Source: an uncultured Eubacteriales bacterium (lineage in GTDB: Bacteria; Bacillota; Clostridia; Christensenellales; Pumilibacteraceae). Taken from it: 12,625 nt of DNA. The notes under the pieces were generated by a model. It ran no database searches. It saw only the letters and a list, made by a program, of their open reading frames with translations, and was not told where the DNA came from. Location of the stretch: assembly GCA_900553005.1 (NCBI GenBank), contig USBU01000018.1:1-12625 (forward strand), given 5' to 3'. Below, one piece after another: positions 1 to 7,474 of the stretch (positions within the stretch are counted from its first letter, which is position 1; the number at the start of each line of letters is the position of its first letter). The translations under genes were made by a program, and so were the position numbers.

Positions 1-32
1 CTCGTGGGCTCGGAGATGTGTATAAGAGACAG
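1..32. other. Residual Nextera/Tn5 sequencing adapter (5' end)
   Basis: The first 13 bases match the end of the Illumina Nextera read-2 adapter. They are followed by the 19-bp Tn5 mosaic end AGATGTGTATAAGAGACAG. The same 19 bp occur in inverted orientation at the other end of the window (12607-12625). This is library-preparation sequence left in the assembly, not genome. Genomic sequence starts at about 33, and the holB reading frame is cut there. No transposase gene accompanies it. Confidence 0.97.
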
Positions 33-957
33 CCTCCAATAATGAAAAGAGTAACTCGTCCAGCGCCGACTGCGCGTTGCCGTTTTGGGCAAGTCTGGCC
101 TTGGCGCGTCTCAGCGCGGGCATCACCCTTAAAACAACGTTATAATCGTACTCGGCCGATATATCTATTATTTCCTTAATTCCGTTTTTGAATTTAAGCC
201 TGTCCCGCACGCCGGCGGAAGCCAGCATACAGTCGCTTAAGAGTAGCTCCAGAATATCGATAAACTCCGCCAGATCATCCTTAAACGCCATTATCCTGAC
301 CGAAAACCCGAGAATATTACGGCTGGTCTTCATATTCTTAAGCGTATCTAAAGCCAGCGAATACAGCTGCTGCCACTTATTTTCCGTCATTACGGCCTCA
401 GCCAGTCCAAGCCGGCCTTGAGACAGCGCCGCGGCAAGATAAACTCTGCCGTCCTCGCCGTATCTCGATTTTAAATACCCTATGAGACTTTCGTCCGAAA
501 ACGAATCCATATCGACGCGCTTTACCCTGGACAGCACCGTAGGCAGCAGCGCGCGCGGATTCGCGCATTTTATGATTATAACGACTCCCGGCGGAGGCTC
601 CTCCAACACCTTAAGCAGCTTGTTTTGAGATGCCTCGTTCATTGTTTCGCCTTTATCGAGGACATAAAACTTTTTATCCAGCTCGGTAGGCGTAAAATAT
701 ACGGTATCGGTAAGCTCCTCCACGTCCGAAGAAAGCACCTTGTCTCCGTGCGGCAGCCGTATAACGTCGGCGGAAAACGGAGCGGGCGTTCCGTCCGGTT
801 TAACCGCGCACTCCGACAAAAACAAAGTACACAGCGCGTCGGAGGTCTCCGAATCGGCGGATACCAGCAGATACGCGTGCGATATGCGATTTTCCGCCGC
901 GTCGCGGTGCATGAGCGCGTAAGCGGCGCTGTTTTTAATGAGATCCGCTCTGTCCAT
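33..957 (-). CDS. holB: DNA polymerase III delta' subunit (C-terminus cut by contig end)
   Basis: This is the delta-prime subunit of the clamp loader, which with DnaX and delta loads the sliding clamp onto primed DNA. About 308 residues are visible before the frame runs into adapter, so it is nearly full length (family roughly 310-330). Visible marks are HAYLL near residue 27, a degenerate P-loop region (VSADSETSDA, residues 32-41) with no Walker A GxxGxGK, the family signature NKLLKVLEEPP (112-122) and a sensor-1-like LPTVLSR (138-144). The usual SRC is SRV here, and the four-cysteine zinc module is not recognisable around residues 48-62. Loss of a working P-loop is normal for delta'. The ATG at 957 lies 2 nt after the tmk stop, so the two are almost certainly cotranscribed. 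A GAGGA inside the end of tmk is a distant candidate ribosome binding site. The stop codon is outside the insert. Confidence 0.92.
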
Positions 958-959
958 AT

Positions 960-1586
960 TCAGACTAAAATTCCTCTTTCTCTCATGACGGCAAGCATGC
1001 TGCGGAAAACCTCGTCCCTATCCTTTGAAGCGTCAACCGAAACGACGCGCCCGGGATTTTCCGCGGCGATGCGCTTGAAACCCTCGTAAACCCTGGAATG
1101 AAAGGATAAATCCTCCTTTTCAAGTCTGTCTCCGGAATCCGCGCCGCCCTTACGCTTGAAGCCGTCCTGAGGACTCAGATTCAAAAACACCGTAAGGTCT
1201 ATACGAACGCCGCATTCCGCTATGCGGTTCAATGTCTCGCAGTCGCTTTTGTTAAGCCCGCGAGCATAGCATTGGTACGCGAGCGTCGAATCCGAATAAC
1301 GGTCGCAGACCACCAGCCTGCCGGACCTAAGCGCGGGGATTATCAGCTGAGCGGTATGCTGAGCGCGGGCGGCCGCATACAAAAACAGCTCCGACAGCCC
1401 AGTCATTTCCGCATTTCCGGCGTCAAGGATAAGTCCCCGTATCTTTTCGGCTACGGGAACGCCGCCCGGTTCGCGCGTGAAAAGCGCGTCGATACCGTTT
1501 TCGGCGCAATACCTTTTAAGCCTTGAAACCGCCGTGGATTTACCCACTCCCTCGCAGCCCTCGATTGTAACGAACTTACCCCTCAT
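960..1586 (-). CDS. tmk: Thymidylate kinase
   Basis: Phosphorylates dTMP to dTDP with ATP, the step shared by de novo and salvage dTTP synthesis, in the cytoplasm. The 208-residue protein is full length for the family. It has the P-loop GCEGVGKST (10-18), the TREPGG substrate loop (37-42), the DRY motif (95-97) and a LID-like GGADSGDRLE (147-156). The ATG at 1586 has AAAGGA and AAGG upstream, giving a plausible ribosome binding site. It begins 18 nt after the decarboxylase-like gene and ends 2 nt before holB. Tmk near holB and an Orn/Lys/Arg-decarboxylase homologue is a known Bacillota arrangement, though here the small genes (yaaQ, yaaR type) that often sit between tmk and holB are absent. 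Confidence 0.98.
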   Translation of the reverse strand: MRGKFVTIEGCEGVGKSTAVSRLKRYCAENGIDALFTREPGGVPVAEKIRGLILDAGNAEMTGLSELFLYAAARAQHTAQLIIPALRSGRLVVCDRYSDSTLAYQCYARGLNKSDCETLNRIAECGVRIDLTVFLNLSPQDGFKRKGGADSGDRLEKEDLSFHSRVYEGFKRIAAENPGRVVSVDASKDRDEVFRSMLAVMRERGILV

Positions 1587-1604
1587 AGACCTTGATCCTT
1601 TGTC

Positions 1605-2693
1605 CTATTTAAGAATATCCTTGAGCGCCGCCTTAAGCGCGGCAACCCTTTCCGCAGTATCGGACAGAGTTACGATGAAAACGCATAAGCCCTCAAAATA
1701 CGTTTCGGGCATTATGTTTTTTTCCGTAAGCGCATAATAAAGCGCTTTGCCCGTCAGACCGTAACTGCCTGCATCCACGCAAATCCGCAGCGGATCGTCG
1801 GACGCAAGACATTTTACTTCGTTTTTAATTGCCCGGCATTCGGCGATCAGAGCATCGTACCCGGCGGAATTCCTTTTTTCGTATTCCACGGCGTTCTCCA
1901 ATGACGCCAGCAAAAGATACGAAGGACTTGTCGTACCGATAAGCTCCATAGCGGCGTCATAGCCGGCAAAATAATCGGAATTATTGCAGACGCCGAACGC
2001 GCTTTGCGTCAGAGCGCGCAGCGTTTTATGAGCGCTGAGCGCGGCAAAGTCCGCAATTTTTTCGCCGCCCTCCGGAAATATATCCGGCCGCGAAGCGAAA
2101 TGCGCGCCGTGAGCGCAGTCTGCAATCAGCAGCTTGCCCCGCTTATCGCAAACGCTTTTTATTCCTCTGAGGTCTGCGCATCTGCCGAAATAATCGGGCG
2201 AAGTGGCAAACGCCGCGACGGCGGAAGGATTTTCCGCAAACGCCCGCTCGTAATCCTCCGGCAGCGGAACGGCGGGAATACCGCACTTTTCATCCGTCGA
2301 AAAAACGATGAGCCTGCTTTTTGCAAGCCTGGCGCCCTCGAAGGCGCAGCGGTGGGTAAACTGAGGCGCAACGACGTCGCCGCCGACGCACAGAAAAGCG
2401 GCTTTTATCGGCATACTGGAGCCGCAGACGGAAAAACGAAGTTTGGCTGCGCCGTAGAATTCCGCGGCGTCCCGTTCGGCAGCCGACACCGCGCCGGCCG
2501 GAAACAAATTATCCTCATCATACTCCGTAACATCGCCGCGCAAAAGAGCTCCTTTATGTCCGGGGGTAGAAAAAAGCGCAAAATCTTTAAATTTCGCCGC
2601 GCGACGCTCTATGCCGGAGTCACGCAACCCGATCTCGTCATGATATACGTCTGAAGCAAAGGCGCCGAAGGCCGATTTTATATCGTTTTTCAT
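1605..2693 (-). CDS. Short Orn/Lys/Arg decarboxylase-like PLP protein (YaaO/SpeA type)
   Basis: A fold-type I PLP protein of the Orn/Lys/Arg decarboxylase major-domain family. Counting from an upstream TTG at 2699, it shows STPGHKG (44-50), a phosphate-loop-like CGSS (92-95), the cofactor-aspartate region ADCAHGAH (193-200, aspartate 194) and SAHKTLRALTQ (222-232), where K225 should bind PLP. The preferred start is the ATG at 2693, because its A is shared with the TGA of the preceding gene (TGATG) and GAGAAG lies 8 nt upstream. That gives 362 residues. The B. subtilis YaaO-type relatives are about 480 residues, so most of the C-terminal domain is missing or reduced. The usual DEAHGAH reads DCAHGAH. 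The family decarboxylates basic amino acids for polyamine synthesis, but the substrate, and whether this short form is active, cannot be told from sequence. Confidence 0.86.
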   Translation of the reverse strand: MKNDIKSAFGAFASDVYHDEIGLRDSGIERRAAKFKDFALFSTPGHKGALLRGDVTEYDEDNLFPAGAVSAAERDAAEFYGAAKLRFSVCGSSMPIKAAFLCVGGDVVAPQFTHRCAFEGARLAKSRLIVFSTDEKCGIPAVPLPEDYERAFAENPSAVAAFATSPDYFGRCADLRGIKSVCDKRGKLLIADCAHGAHFASRPDIFPEGGEKIADFAALSAHKTLRALTQSAFGVCNNSDYFAGYDAAMELIGTTSPSYLLLASLENAVEYEKRNSAGYDALIAECRAIKNEVKCLASDDPLRICVDAGSYGLTGKALYYALTEKNIMPETYFEGLCVFIVTLSDTAERVAALKAALKDILK

Positions 2694-3433
2694 CACCAAT
2701 ACTTCTCTAGAAAAAAGCGGACGAAGCGAAATGACTGCTTTAAGTCGCGGTACTGCTCCTTTTTGCCCTTTTCGCCTATTTTGACGCTGTTTTTATCAAG
2801 TACAATATAAAATTTACTGTCATAAACGCTTAATTCCTCCTCGGTAAGCGAGGGGTCGAGCTTGCGAACATCGAAAATATAGGGCGGATTATCCACGGCA
2901 AGCTTTTTAAGATTATCGACGCGGATACCGAATTTTTTACCGACCGAATTAGGATTGACCTTATCAGGCTCTCTGTCCGCCTCGCTGTAAACGTAATATT
3001 CCAGACCGTCGCGCATACCATCCGGCGCTCCGGCAAAAATCCCGTCAAGCACGTAATCGTCCATTTCAAGGAACCAATCGGCGTATCTGTGCATATCGGA
3101 TTCGGTGACCACCAATATGTCCGCGGTAAAGCCCGCTGAGGTAAAAAGCTGCTGATAGTACTCGCCGACGGGCGTCTGATACTGAATATTAACTTCTCGG
3201 ATCACGTCGTCGCCCTCGGAGCCTAGCTTGTCAAGAAAATCATCATCCAGCGCAGCGTTGTTATTGGAATAGCACGCAAAAAACACGTCTATACGCTCGA
3301 ACTCGCGCGTGATATTGATTTGCATGAAAATCATATAAAAGACAAAAACAGACGCTAAAATAACGAGAACGTATTTAAGCCAATCGTACTCGAAATGCAA
3401 AGCTACTCGTTTTTTAGTTACCTTATTGTCCAT
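2693..3433 (-). CDS. Single-pass membrane-anchored extracytoplasmic protein, unknown function
   Basis: 246 residues, not assigned to a family with confidence. A short basic N-terminus is followed by one hydrophobic segment (about 18-38, YVLVILASVFVFYMIF) and a largely acidic, aromatic-rich soluble domain. The positive-inside rule puts that domain outside the membrane. Phrases such as TADILVVTESDMHRYA (103-118), FLEMDDYV and YIFDVRKLD loosely resemble extracellular solute-binding-protein domains, but that is only an impression. The ATG at 3433 lies 19 nt after the lysS stop and has no clear Shine-Dalgarno, so it may depend on translation of lysS. Its TGA shares one base with the start of the decarboxylase-like gene, implying coupled translation. 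Its placement between lysS and tmk probably reflects cotranscription rather than a shared pathway. Confidence 0.8.
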   Translation of the reverse strand: MDNKVTKKRVALHFEYDWLKYVLVILASVFVFYMIFMQINITREFERIDVFFACYSNNNAALDDDFLDKLGSEGDDVIREVNIQYQTPVGEYYQQLFTSAGFTADILVVTESDMHRYADWFLEMDDYVLDGIFAGAPDGMRDGLEYYVYSEADREPDKVNPNSVGKKFGIRVDNLKKLAVDNPPYIFDVRKLDPSLTEEELSVYDSKFYIVLDKNSVKIGEKGKKEQYRDLKQSFRFVRFFLEKYW

Positions 3434-3452
3434 ATCGGCAGTTTTAAAACAA

Positions 3453-4946
3453 TTATTTCTTAGGCTTCATTGTGGGAAACAGTATTACGTCGCGGATAGA
3501 AGCGCTGTCCGTAAGCAGCATAATCATACGGTCGATTCCTATACCCAGCCCGCCGGTGGGCGGCAGACCGTATTCAAGCGCCGTCACGAAATCGTCGTCC
3601 GTCATCTGAGCCTCGTCGTCGCCCTTATCGCGCAGGGCCGACTGGCGCTCGAAACGCTCTTTCTGATCGATGGGATCGTTAAGCTCGCTGTAGGCGTTGC
3701 CCATCTCACGCGCGTAAATAAAGAATTCAAACCGATAAGTAAGCCTTGGATCGTCGGCCTTGCGCTTGGAAAGCGGACTTTCCTCCACGGGATAATCGAT
3801 TATAAACACAGGGCTTATAAGCTTTTCCTCCACTTTCTGATCGAACGTAGCGTAAACTATATTGCCCCAGGCGGTCTTTTTGTCGTCTATCTCGACGCCT
3901 GCCGCTTTGGCCGCCTCAAGCGCTTGCTCGGCGTTCATTTTATCGTAATCTATGCCGACATATTTTTTGACGGCCTCCAGCATGGTAAGGCGCGGCCAGG
4001 GAAAGGACATATCTATTTCCGTCCCCTGATAGGTTATTTTATCTCCCTTGCCGGCAGCCTTCAACGCGGCGGCGTAAATCTCCTCCGTAATATTCATCAT
4101 GTCGTTGTAATCGGCGTAGGCCTCGTACAGCTCCATCATCGTAAACTCCGGATTATGCTTTATGTCCATGCCCTCGTTGCGGAACATCTTGCCTATTTCG
4201 TATACCTTGTCGAAGCCGCCTACTATCAGCCTTTTAAGATAAAGCTCAGGCGCGATACGCATATACATGTTAAGATCAAGAGTGTTGTGATGCGTAACAA
4301 ACGGACGAGCGCTGGCGCCGCCCGCAATGGTATTGAGCACAGGAGTTTCCACCTCCACAAAGCCCTTGGAATCGAGAAGGTCGCGTATCGCCTTTATAAT
4401 TTTAGAGCGCGCGATAAAATTATCCTTAACCTCGGGATTTGCAATCAGGTCGACATAGCGCTGACGGTATCTTAAGTCGCTGTCCTTAAGCCCGTGCCAC
4501 TTTTCGGGCAGCGGCAGCAAAGATTTGCTTAAAAGCACCAGCTTGTCCGCCGCGACGGACACCTCGCCCTTGTGCGTCATAAACACAGAGCCTTCCACGC
4601 CGTAAATATCTCCGATATCGGATTTTTTCCAGTCCTCGTAGGCCTCGGCGCCGACGTTATCTATCTTGACGTAAATCTGTATTTGTCCTTCCGAATCCAA
4701 TAAATGAGCAAAGCTCGCCTTACCCATGATACGCCTTGAAAGAACTCTGCCGGCAATAGCCACGCGCTTATTTTCGTAAGCGGAAAAATCCTTTGTTATA
4801 TCCGTCGAACGCGCCGTGCGCTTGAAATTGGTCTGCCGGAAAGGATTGGCTCCCTCCTCGCAAAGAGTCTTAAGCTTTTCTCTGCGGATACGCACCTGCT
4901 CGCCGTATTCGGCCTCGTCTACAAGCTTTTCTTCGTTGTTATCCAT
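3453..4946 (-). CDS. lysS: Lysyl-tRNA synthetase, class II
   Basis: Charges tRNA-Lys with lysine in the cytoplasm. The 497-residue protein is the normal bacterial length. It has an N-terminal OB-fold anticodon-binding domain (about 55-145, RVAIAGRVLSRR and FAHLLDSEGQIQIYV), then the class II core with motif 2 (FRNEGMDIKHNPEFTMME, about 255-272) and motif 3 (GLGIGIDRMIMLLTD, 466-480) ending in RDVILFPTMKP. An upstream in-frame ATG at 4973 would add nine residues, but it lacks a ribosome binding site. The ATG at 4946 has GGAGG seven nucleotides before it and gives the expected N-terminus. The gene follows greA by 61 nt with no strong terminator between, and is followed after 19 nt by the membrane-anchored protein. 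A small hairpin covers its ribosome binding site (separate entry). Confidence 0.98.
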   Translation of the reverse strand: MDNNEEKLVDEAEYGEQVRIRREKLKTLCEEGANPFRQTNFKRTARSTDITKDFSAYENKRVAIAGRVLSRRIMGKASFAHLLDSEGQIQIYVKIDNVGAEAYEDWKKSDIGDIYGVEGSVFMTHKGEVSVAADKLVLLSKSLLPLPEKWHGLKDSDLRYRQRYVDLIANPEVKDNFIARSKIIKAIRDLLDSKGFVEVETPVLNTIAGGASARPFVTHHNTLDLNMYMRIAPELYLKRLIVGGFDKVYEIGKMFRNEGMDIKHNPEFTMMELYEAYADYNDMMNITEEIYAAALKAAGKGDKITYQGTEIDMSFPWPRLTMLEAVKKYVGIDYDKMNAEQALEAAKAAGVEIDDKKTAWGNIVYATFDQKVEEKLISPVFIIDYPVEESPLSKRKADDPRLTYRFEFFIYAREMGNAYSELNDPIDQKERFERQSALRDKGDDEAQMTDDDFVTALEYGLPPTGGLGIGIDRMIMLLTDSASIRDVILFPTMKPKK

Positions 4947-4964
4947 AAAAAGTCCTCCGGGACT
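4947..4964 (-). promoter_or_regulatory. Hairpin containing the lysS Shine-Dalgarno, followed by five T
   Basis: Read on the minus strand, AGTCC, a CGGA loop and GGACT form a 5-bp stem, with a run of five T ending just before the lysS ATG. The GGAGG ribosome binding site lies in the loop and 3' arm, so folding would hide it. The T run also makes it look like a very short intrinsic terminator. The stem is weak and may be incidental to a strong Shine-Dalgarno sequence. No T-box or other known leader element is visible in the 61-nt greA-lysS gap. Confidence 0.4.
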
Positions 4965-5007
4965 GCAGTACATTTGTATTTTAAAATTAAGCGTTAAAGC
5001 AGCTAGC

Positions 5008-5490
5008 TTACTTTATATCTACGATACGATAGGTTACGGTATTTCCCTTATGCTCGAAATCCACGTATTCGTCTCTTGCCGCGCCGAGAAAAGCCTTGCC
5101 GATAGGCGACTCGTTGCTTATTTTTTTCGGCTCGGAATTTGGATCGGATTCATAGACGCCCACTATCTGATAGGTGCGGAATTTGCCCGGCGCGTCATCG
5201 TCCGCGTCAACGTCCTCGACGGTAACGGTACTGCCTATTTCCACCTTTTCGTATGCGGATTTAAGCTCGTAAAGCTCACACTCCGACAGTACGCCCTCAA
5301 GTTCAACGATTCGCGCTTCAAGCTTGCCCTGCTCCGCCTTTGCGATATCGTACTCGGCATTTTCCGAAAGATCGCCGAATGCGCGGGCTTCCTGTATTTT
5401 ATTGACGGCGTTTTTTCTGCCGTCGTTTTTAAGATACTTAAGCTCTTCCTCGAATTCTCTTTTCTTTTCCGCCGTAATAAATACTGACAT
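5008..5490 (-). CDS. greA: Transcription elongation factor GreA
   Basis: Enters the RNA polymerase secondary channel and stimulates cleavage of backtracked transcripts. At 160 residues it is the standard length. The N-terminal coiled coil (about 8-75) carries the tip signature GDLSENAEY (39-47), with the acidic residues D40 and E43 that hold the catalytic metal. The C-terminal FKBP-like domain ends with ISNESPIGKAFLG (124-136), the usual GreA/GreB signature. The ATG at 5490 is preceded by AGG about 10 nt upstream, a modest ribosome binding site. It is the first gene after a consensus promoter and a long leader, and lysS follows 61 nt later, an order seen in many Bacillota. Confidence 0.97.
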   Translation of the reverse strand: MSVFITAEKKREFEEELKYLKNDGRKNAVNKIQEARAFGDLSENAEYDIAKAEQGKLEARIVELEGVLSECELYELKSAYEKVEIGSTVTVEDVDADDDAPGKFRTYQIVGVYESDPNSEPKKISNESPIGKAFLGAARDEYVDFEHKGNTVTYRIVDIK

Positions 5491-5664
5491 TTTTCTTTTT
5501 ACCTGCCTTATAATATTAAACGCGCGGGCCGCCTTTAAGTATGCCGCTACCCGCGTCCCCTTAACCGATACCTGAACGCCCGAAGCGTTTTTACCTTATT
5601 TAATTCGAGTGCCGCCCGAAAATTTACGTTTCTTTCGGACGGCGACAATATATTTTATTCCTCG
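5491..5664 (-). promoter_or_regulatory. Long structured 5' leader of the greA-lysS operon
   Basis: With transcription predicted to start near 5664, the greA mRNA has about 170 untranslated nucleotides. Three hairpins can be drawn. The first (5611-5643) has an 11-bp stem, 5611-5621 pairing with 5633-5643. Its one non-Watson-Crick position is G-U in the minus-strand RNA but C-A in the plus-strand RNA, so the fold favours the greA transcript. The second (5575-5589) is AACGC, UUCGG, GCGUU. The third (5523-5555) pairs CGCGGG with CCCGCG around a 21-nt loop. None is followed by a U tract, so this is not an obvious attenuator. I compared it by eye with common riboswitch and T-box signatures and recognised none. 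A cis-regulatory role is inference. Confidence 0.5.
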
Positions 5665-5671
5665 TATAGTT

Positions 5672-5700
5672 ATTATATACTTTTTTTACGCGGTTGTCAA
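5672..5700 (-). promoter_or_regulatory. Consensus housekeeping-sigma promoter for greA operon
   Basis: On the minus strand there is a perfect -35 TTGACA (5700-5695), a 17-bp spacer and a perfect -10 TATAAT (5677-5672). The predicted start is near 5664. It lies 57 bp beyond the aminotransferase stop. No convincing terminator separates the two, so some readthrough from the upstream operon is possible. The spacer starts AACCGCGT followed by an A run, nearly the same as the aconitase promoter spacer. Confidence 0.88.
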
Positions 5701-5756
5701 TTCATTTGCATTTATATGGACTTACGCGCTGTCGGCCGGCGCAATAAGCGGCTTTT

Positions 5757-6938
5757 TTACACTATTTCGCACATAAAAGCTTTAATGCGCGCGACGGCTT
5801 TTTTCAGATCGGACAGCTTGGTTGCATAGCTGCACCTTATAAAATCCCTGCCGCTTTCACCGAAAGCGGAGCCCGGCACAACCGCGACGCGCTTGGAAAA
5901 CAGCAGTCTTTCGGCAAATTCGTCGCCGCTCATTCCCGTGCATTTAACGGACGGAAATACATAAAACGCGCCCTTGGGCTCAAAACAGTTTAAGCCCATT
6001 TTGTTCAGCTCCGAGCGAAGATAACGCCGGCGGATATCGTATGCGGAGCGCATTTCCTCCACCATACGGTAGCCGTCCTCGCGGCCGATACGCAAGGCGG
6101 CCTCTCCTCCGACCTGAGAAAACGTAGAGGCGCACATTATAGTGTATTGATGAATCTTATAAATCTGCGATACTATCTCGACGGGCGCGGCAAGATAACC
6201 CAGCCTCCAGCCGGTCATGGCAAAGGCTTTGGAAAAGCCGTTTATAAGCACGGTCCGCTCACGCATGCCTTCCACGGCCGCAACGGAATAGTGTCCGCGA
6301 TTGCCGTAAGTAAGCTCGGCATAAATCTCGTCGGAAATAACCATAAGATCATGCTTTAATATCACGGGCGAAATGCGCAAAAGCTCCTCGCGCGTCATGA
6401 TCGCTCCCGTCGGATTATTGGGATACGGCAGAATAATCGCCTTGGTCTTATCCGTCACTGCGGCCTCGATAAGCTCGGGCGTCAGCTTGAACTCCTGCTC
6501 CGCCGACGTATTAAGCGGTACCGGGACGCCGCCCGCAAGTCTGACGCTGGGCGCGTAACTCACGTAAGACGGCGACGGCACAAGTACCTCGTCGCCCTCG
6601 GACACCAGCGTGCGAAGCGACAGATCTATAGCCTCGCTTGCTCCGACAGTCACGATAATTTCGTTTTTCGGATCGTAACGCGCATCGAAACGCGAAGACA
6701 GATACAGCGCGATTTCTTCCCTTAGGGACAGCAGCCCCGCGTTTGAAGTATATTGAGTCCGTCCGGCCTGAATAGATTTTATCGCCGCGTCGCGTATCTC
6801 CCAAGGGGTAACGAAATCGGGCTCCCCCACGCCCAGTGAAACGCAGTCGTCAAGCTCGGAGGCGATGTCGAAAAACTTGCGTATGCCGCTTTGAGGCATT
6901 TCTGAAACGCGCTTATTTATTTTATCCGCGTAATTCAT
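5757..6938 (-). CDS. PLP-dependent class I/II aminotransferase
   Basis: A fold-type I aminotransferase of 393 residues, full length for the AspC/PatA-like subgroup. Visible motifs are SLGVGEPDF (34-42), substrate-pocket region TQYTSNAG (61-68), PNNPTG (173-178, cofactor-contacting N175), DEIY (203-206, D203 to the pyridine nitrogen) and SKAFAMTGWRLGY (236-248), where K237 forms the Schiff base. R368 in FIRCSYA is the expected carboxylate-binding arginine. The substrate (aspartate, alanine, aromatic or a wider range) cannot be fixed from motifs. The ATG at 6938 overlaps the stop of the Lrp-type regulator as ATGA, so translation is probably coupled and that regulator probably bears on amino-acid transamination. 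Confidence 0.94.
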   Translation of the reverse strand: MNYADKINKRVSEMPQSGIRKFFDIASELDDCVSLGVGEPDFVTPWEIRDAAIKSIQAGRTQYTSNAGLLSLREEIALYLSSRFDARYDPKNEIIVTVGASEAIDLSLRTLVSEGDEVLVPSPSYVSYAPSVRLAGGVPVPLNTSAEQEFKLTPELIEAAVTDKTKAIILPYPNNPTGAIMTREELLRISPVILKHDLMVISDEIYAELTYGNRGHYSVAAVEGMRERTVLINGFSKAFAMTGWRLGYLAAPVEIVSQIYKIHQYTIMCASTFSQVGGEAALRIGREDGYRMVEEMRSAYDIRRRYLRSELNKMGLNCFEPKGAFYVFPSVKCTGMSGDEFAERLLFSKRVAVVPGSAFGESGRDFIRCSYATKLSDLKKAVARIKAFMCEIV

Positions 6939-7423
6939 GGCTGAACGATAAGCCTGTTTCCGTCCGGCTTATCCAAAATAACTCCGTCCAGCTTATACTT
7001 TTTAAGTATAAAATGCGTGGCCGTCGACAGCACCTTGTCTATTACCGACAGCTTTTCACTGACGAACCGCGCCGCGTCCCTCAGCGTGCGCCCCTCTACG
7101 AAAACCGCCAGATCGTATGCGCCGCTCATAAGATAAACGCTTTTAACCTCGTCAAATTGATAAATATATTCGGCGATTTCGTCAAAACCCTTTTCCCTGA
7201 CGGGCGCCACTTTGACCTCTATCAGCGCCTCCACATAATCGCGAGCGGTACGTTCGTCGTTGACTACCGCCGTGTATTTAACTATAACGCCGGTTTTTTC
7301 AAGCCGTTCCACTACCGAAGCTATCTCCGCCTCGTCCTTACCCAACATTTCGGCAATTTCCTTTACGGGCGTGCGCGCATCGTCCTTAAGTATTGCCAGA
7401 ACGTCGTCTTTAAGCTTTCTCAT
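6935..7423 (-). CDS. Lrp/AsnC-family transcriptional regulator
   Basis: 162 residues. The N-terminal winged helix-turn-helix spans about 2-50 (VKEIAEMLGKDEAEIASVVERLEKTGVI). The C-terminal RAM/AsnC ligand-binding and oligomerisation domain spans about 63-140, with the typical GAYDLAVFVEG (101-111). An in-frame upstream ATG at 7465 would add 14 residues, but the ATG at 7423 has GGAGG about 5 nt before it and gives the usual family N-terminus. Members of this family sense amino acids and often control a neighbouring gene or themselves. Here the aminotransferase overlaps by 4 nt, which makes it the likely partner. The gene follows aconitase after 51 nt with no visible promoter or terminator, so it is probably in the aconitase transcript. 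Confidence 0.92.
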   Translation of the reverse strand: MRKLKDDVLAILKDDARTPVKEIAEMLGKDEAEIASVVERLEKTGVIVKYTAVVNDERTARDYVEALIEVKVAPVREKGFDEIAEYIYQFDEVKSVYLMSGAYDLAVFVEGRTLRDAARFVSEKLSVIDKVLSTATHFILKKYKLDGVILDKPDGNRLIVQP

Positions 7424-7474
7424 AACCACCTCCGCGGCCGGATAGCGCCGACCTAAACGCAACAAGCCGATTTT

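Noticed and set aside
625..1089. Plus-strand open frames opposite holB and tmk
   Set aside because: They mirror the GC-leaning codons of real minus-strand genes, lack ribosome binding sites and have no recognisable composition or motif. The same applies to the other long opposite-strand frames, such as 2004-2654, 3426-4475, 4816-5487, 6836-7456, 10054-10920 and 10871-11497.
4947..4973. Upstream ATG at 4973 as the lysS start
   Set aside because: It has no ribosome binding site, and its extension contains the Shine-Dalgarno of the ATG at 4946, which gives the normal LysRS N-terminus.
5523..5589. T-box or known riboswitch in the greA leader
   Set aside because: No T-box consensus, no terminator/antiterminator pair with U tract, and none of the common riboswitch signatures I know is visible.
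5575..5591. Plus-strand intrinsic terminator (AACGC, CCGAA, GCGTT then T)
   Set aside because: The stem is only 5 bp with a short T run, and no plus-strand gene ends here. It is better seen as a leader hairpin of greA.
5555..5655. Leader peptide starting at a TTG in the greA leader (about 33 basic codons)
   Set aside because: The candidate Shine-Dalgarno is 11 nt away, the start is TTG and the frame covers hairpin arms, so its composition is forced by structure. There is no run of regulatory codons.
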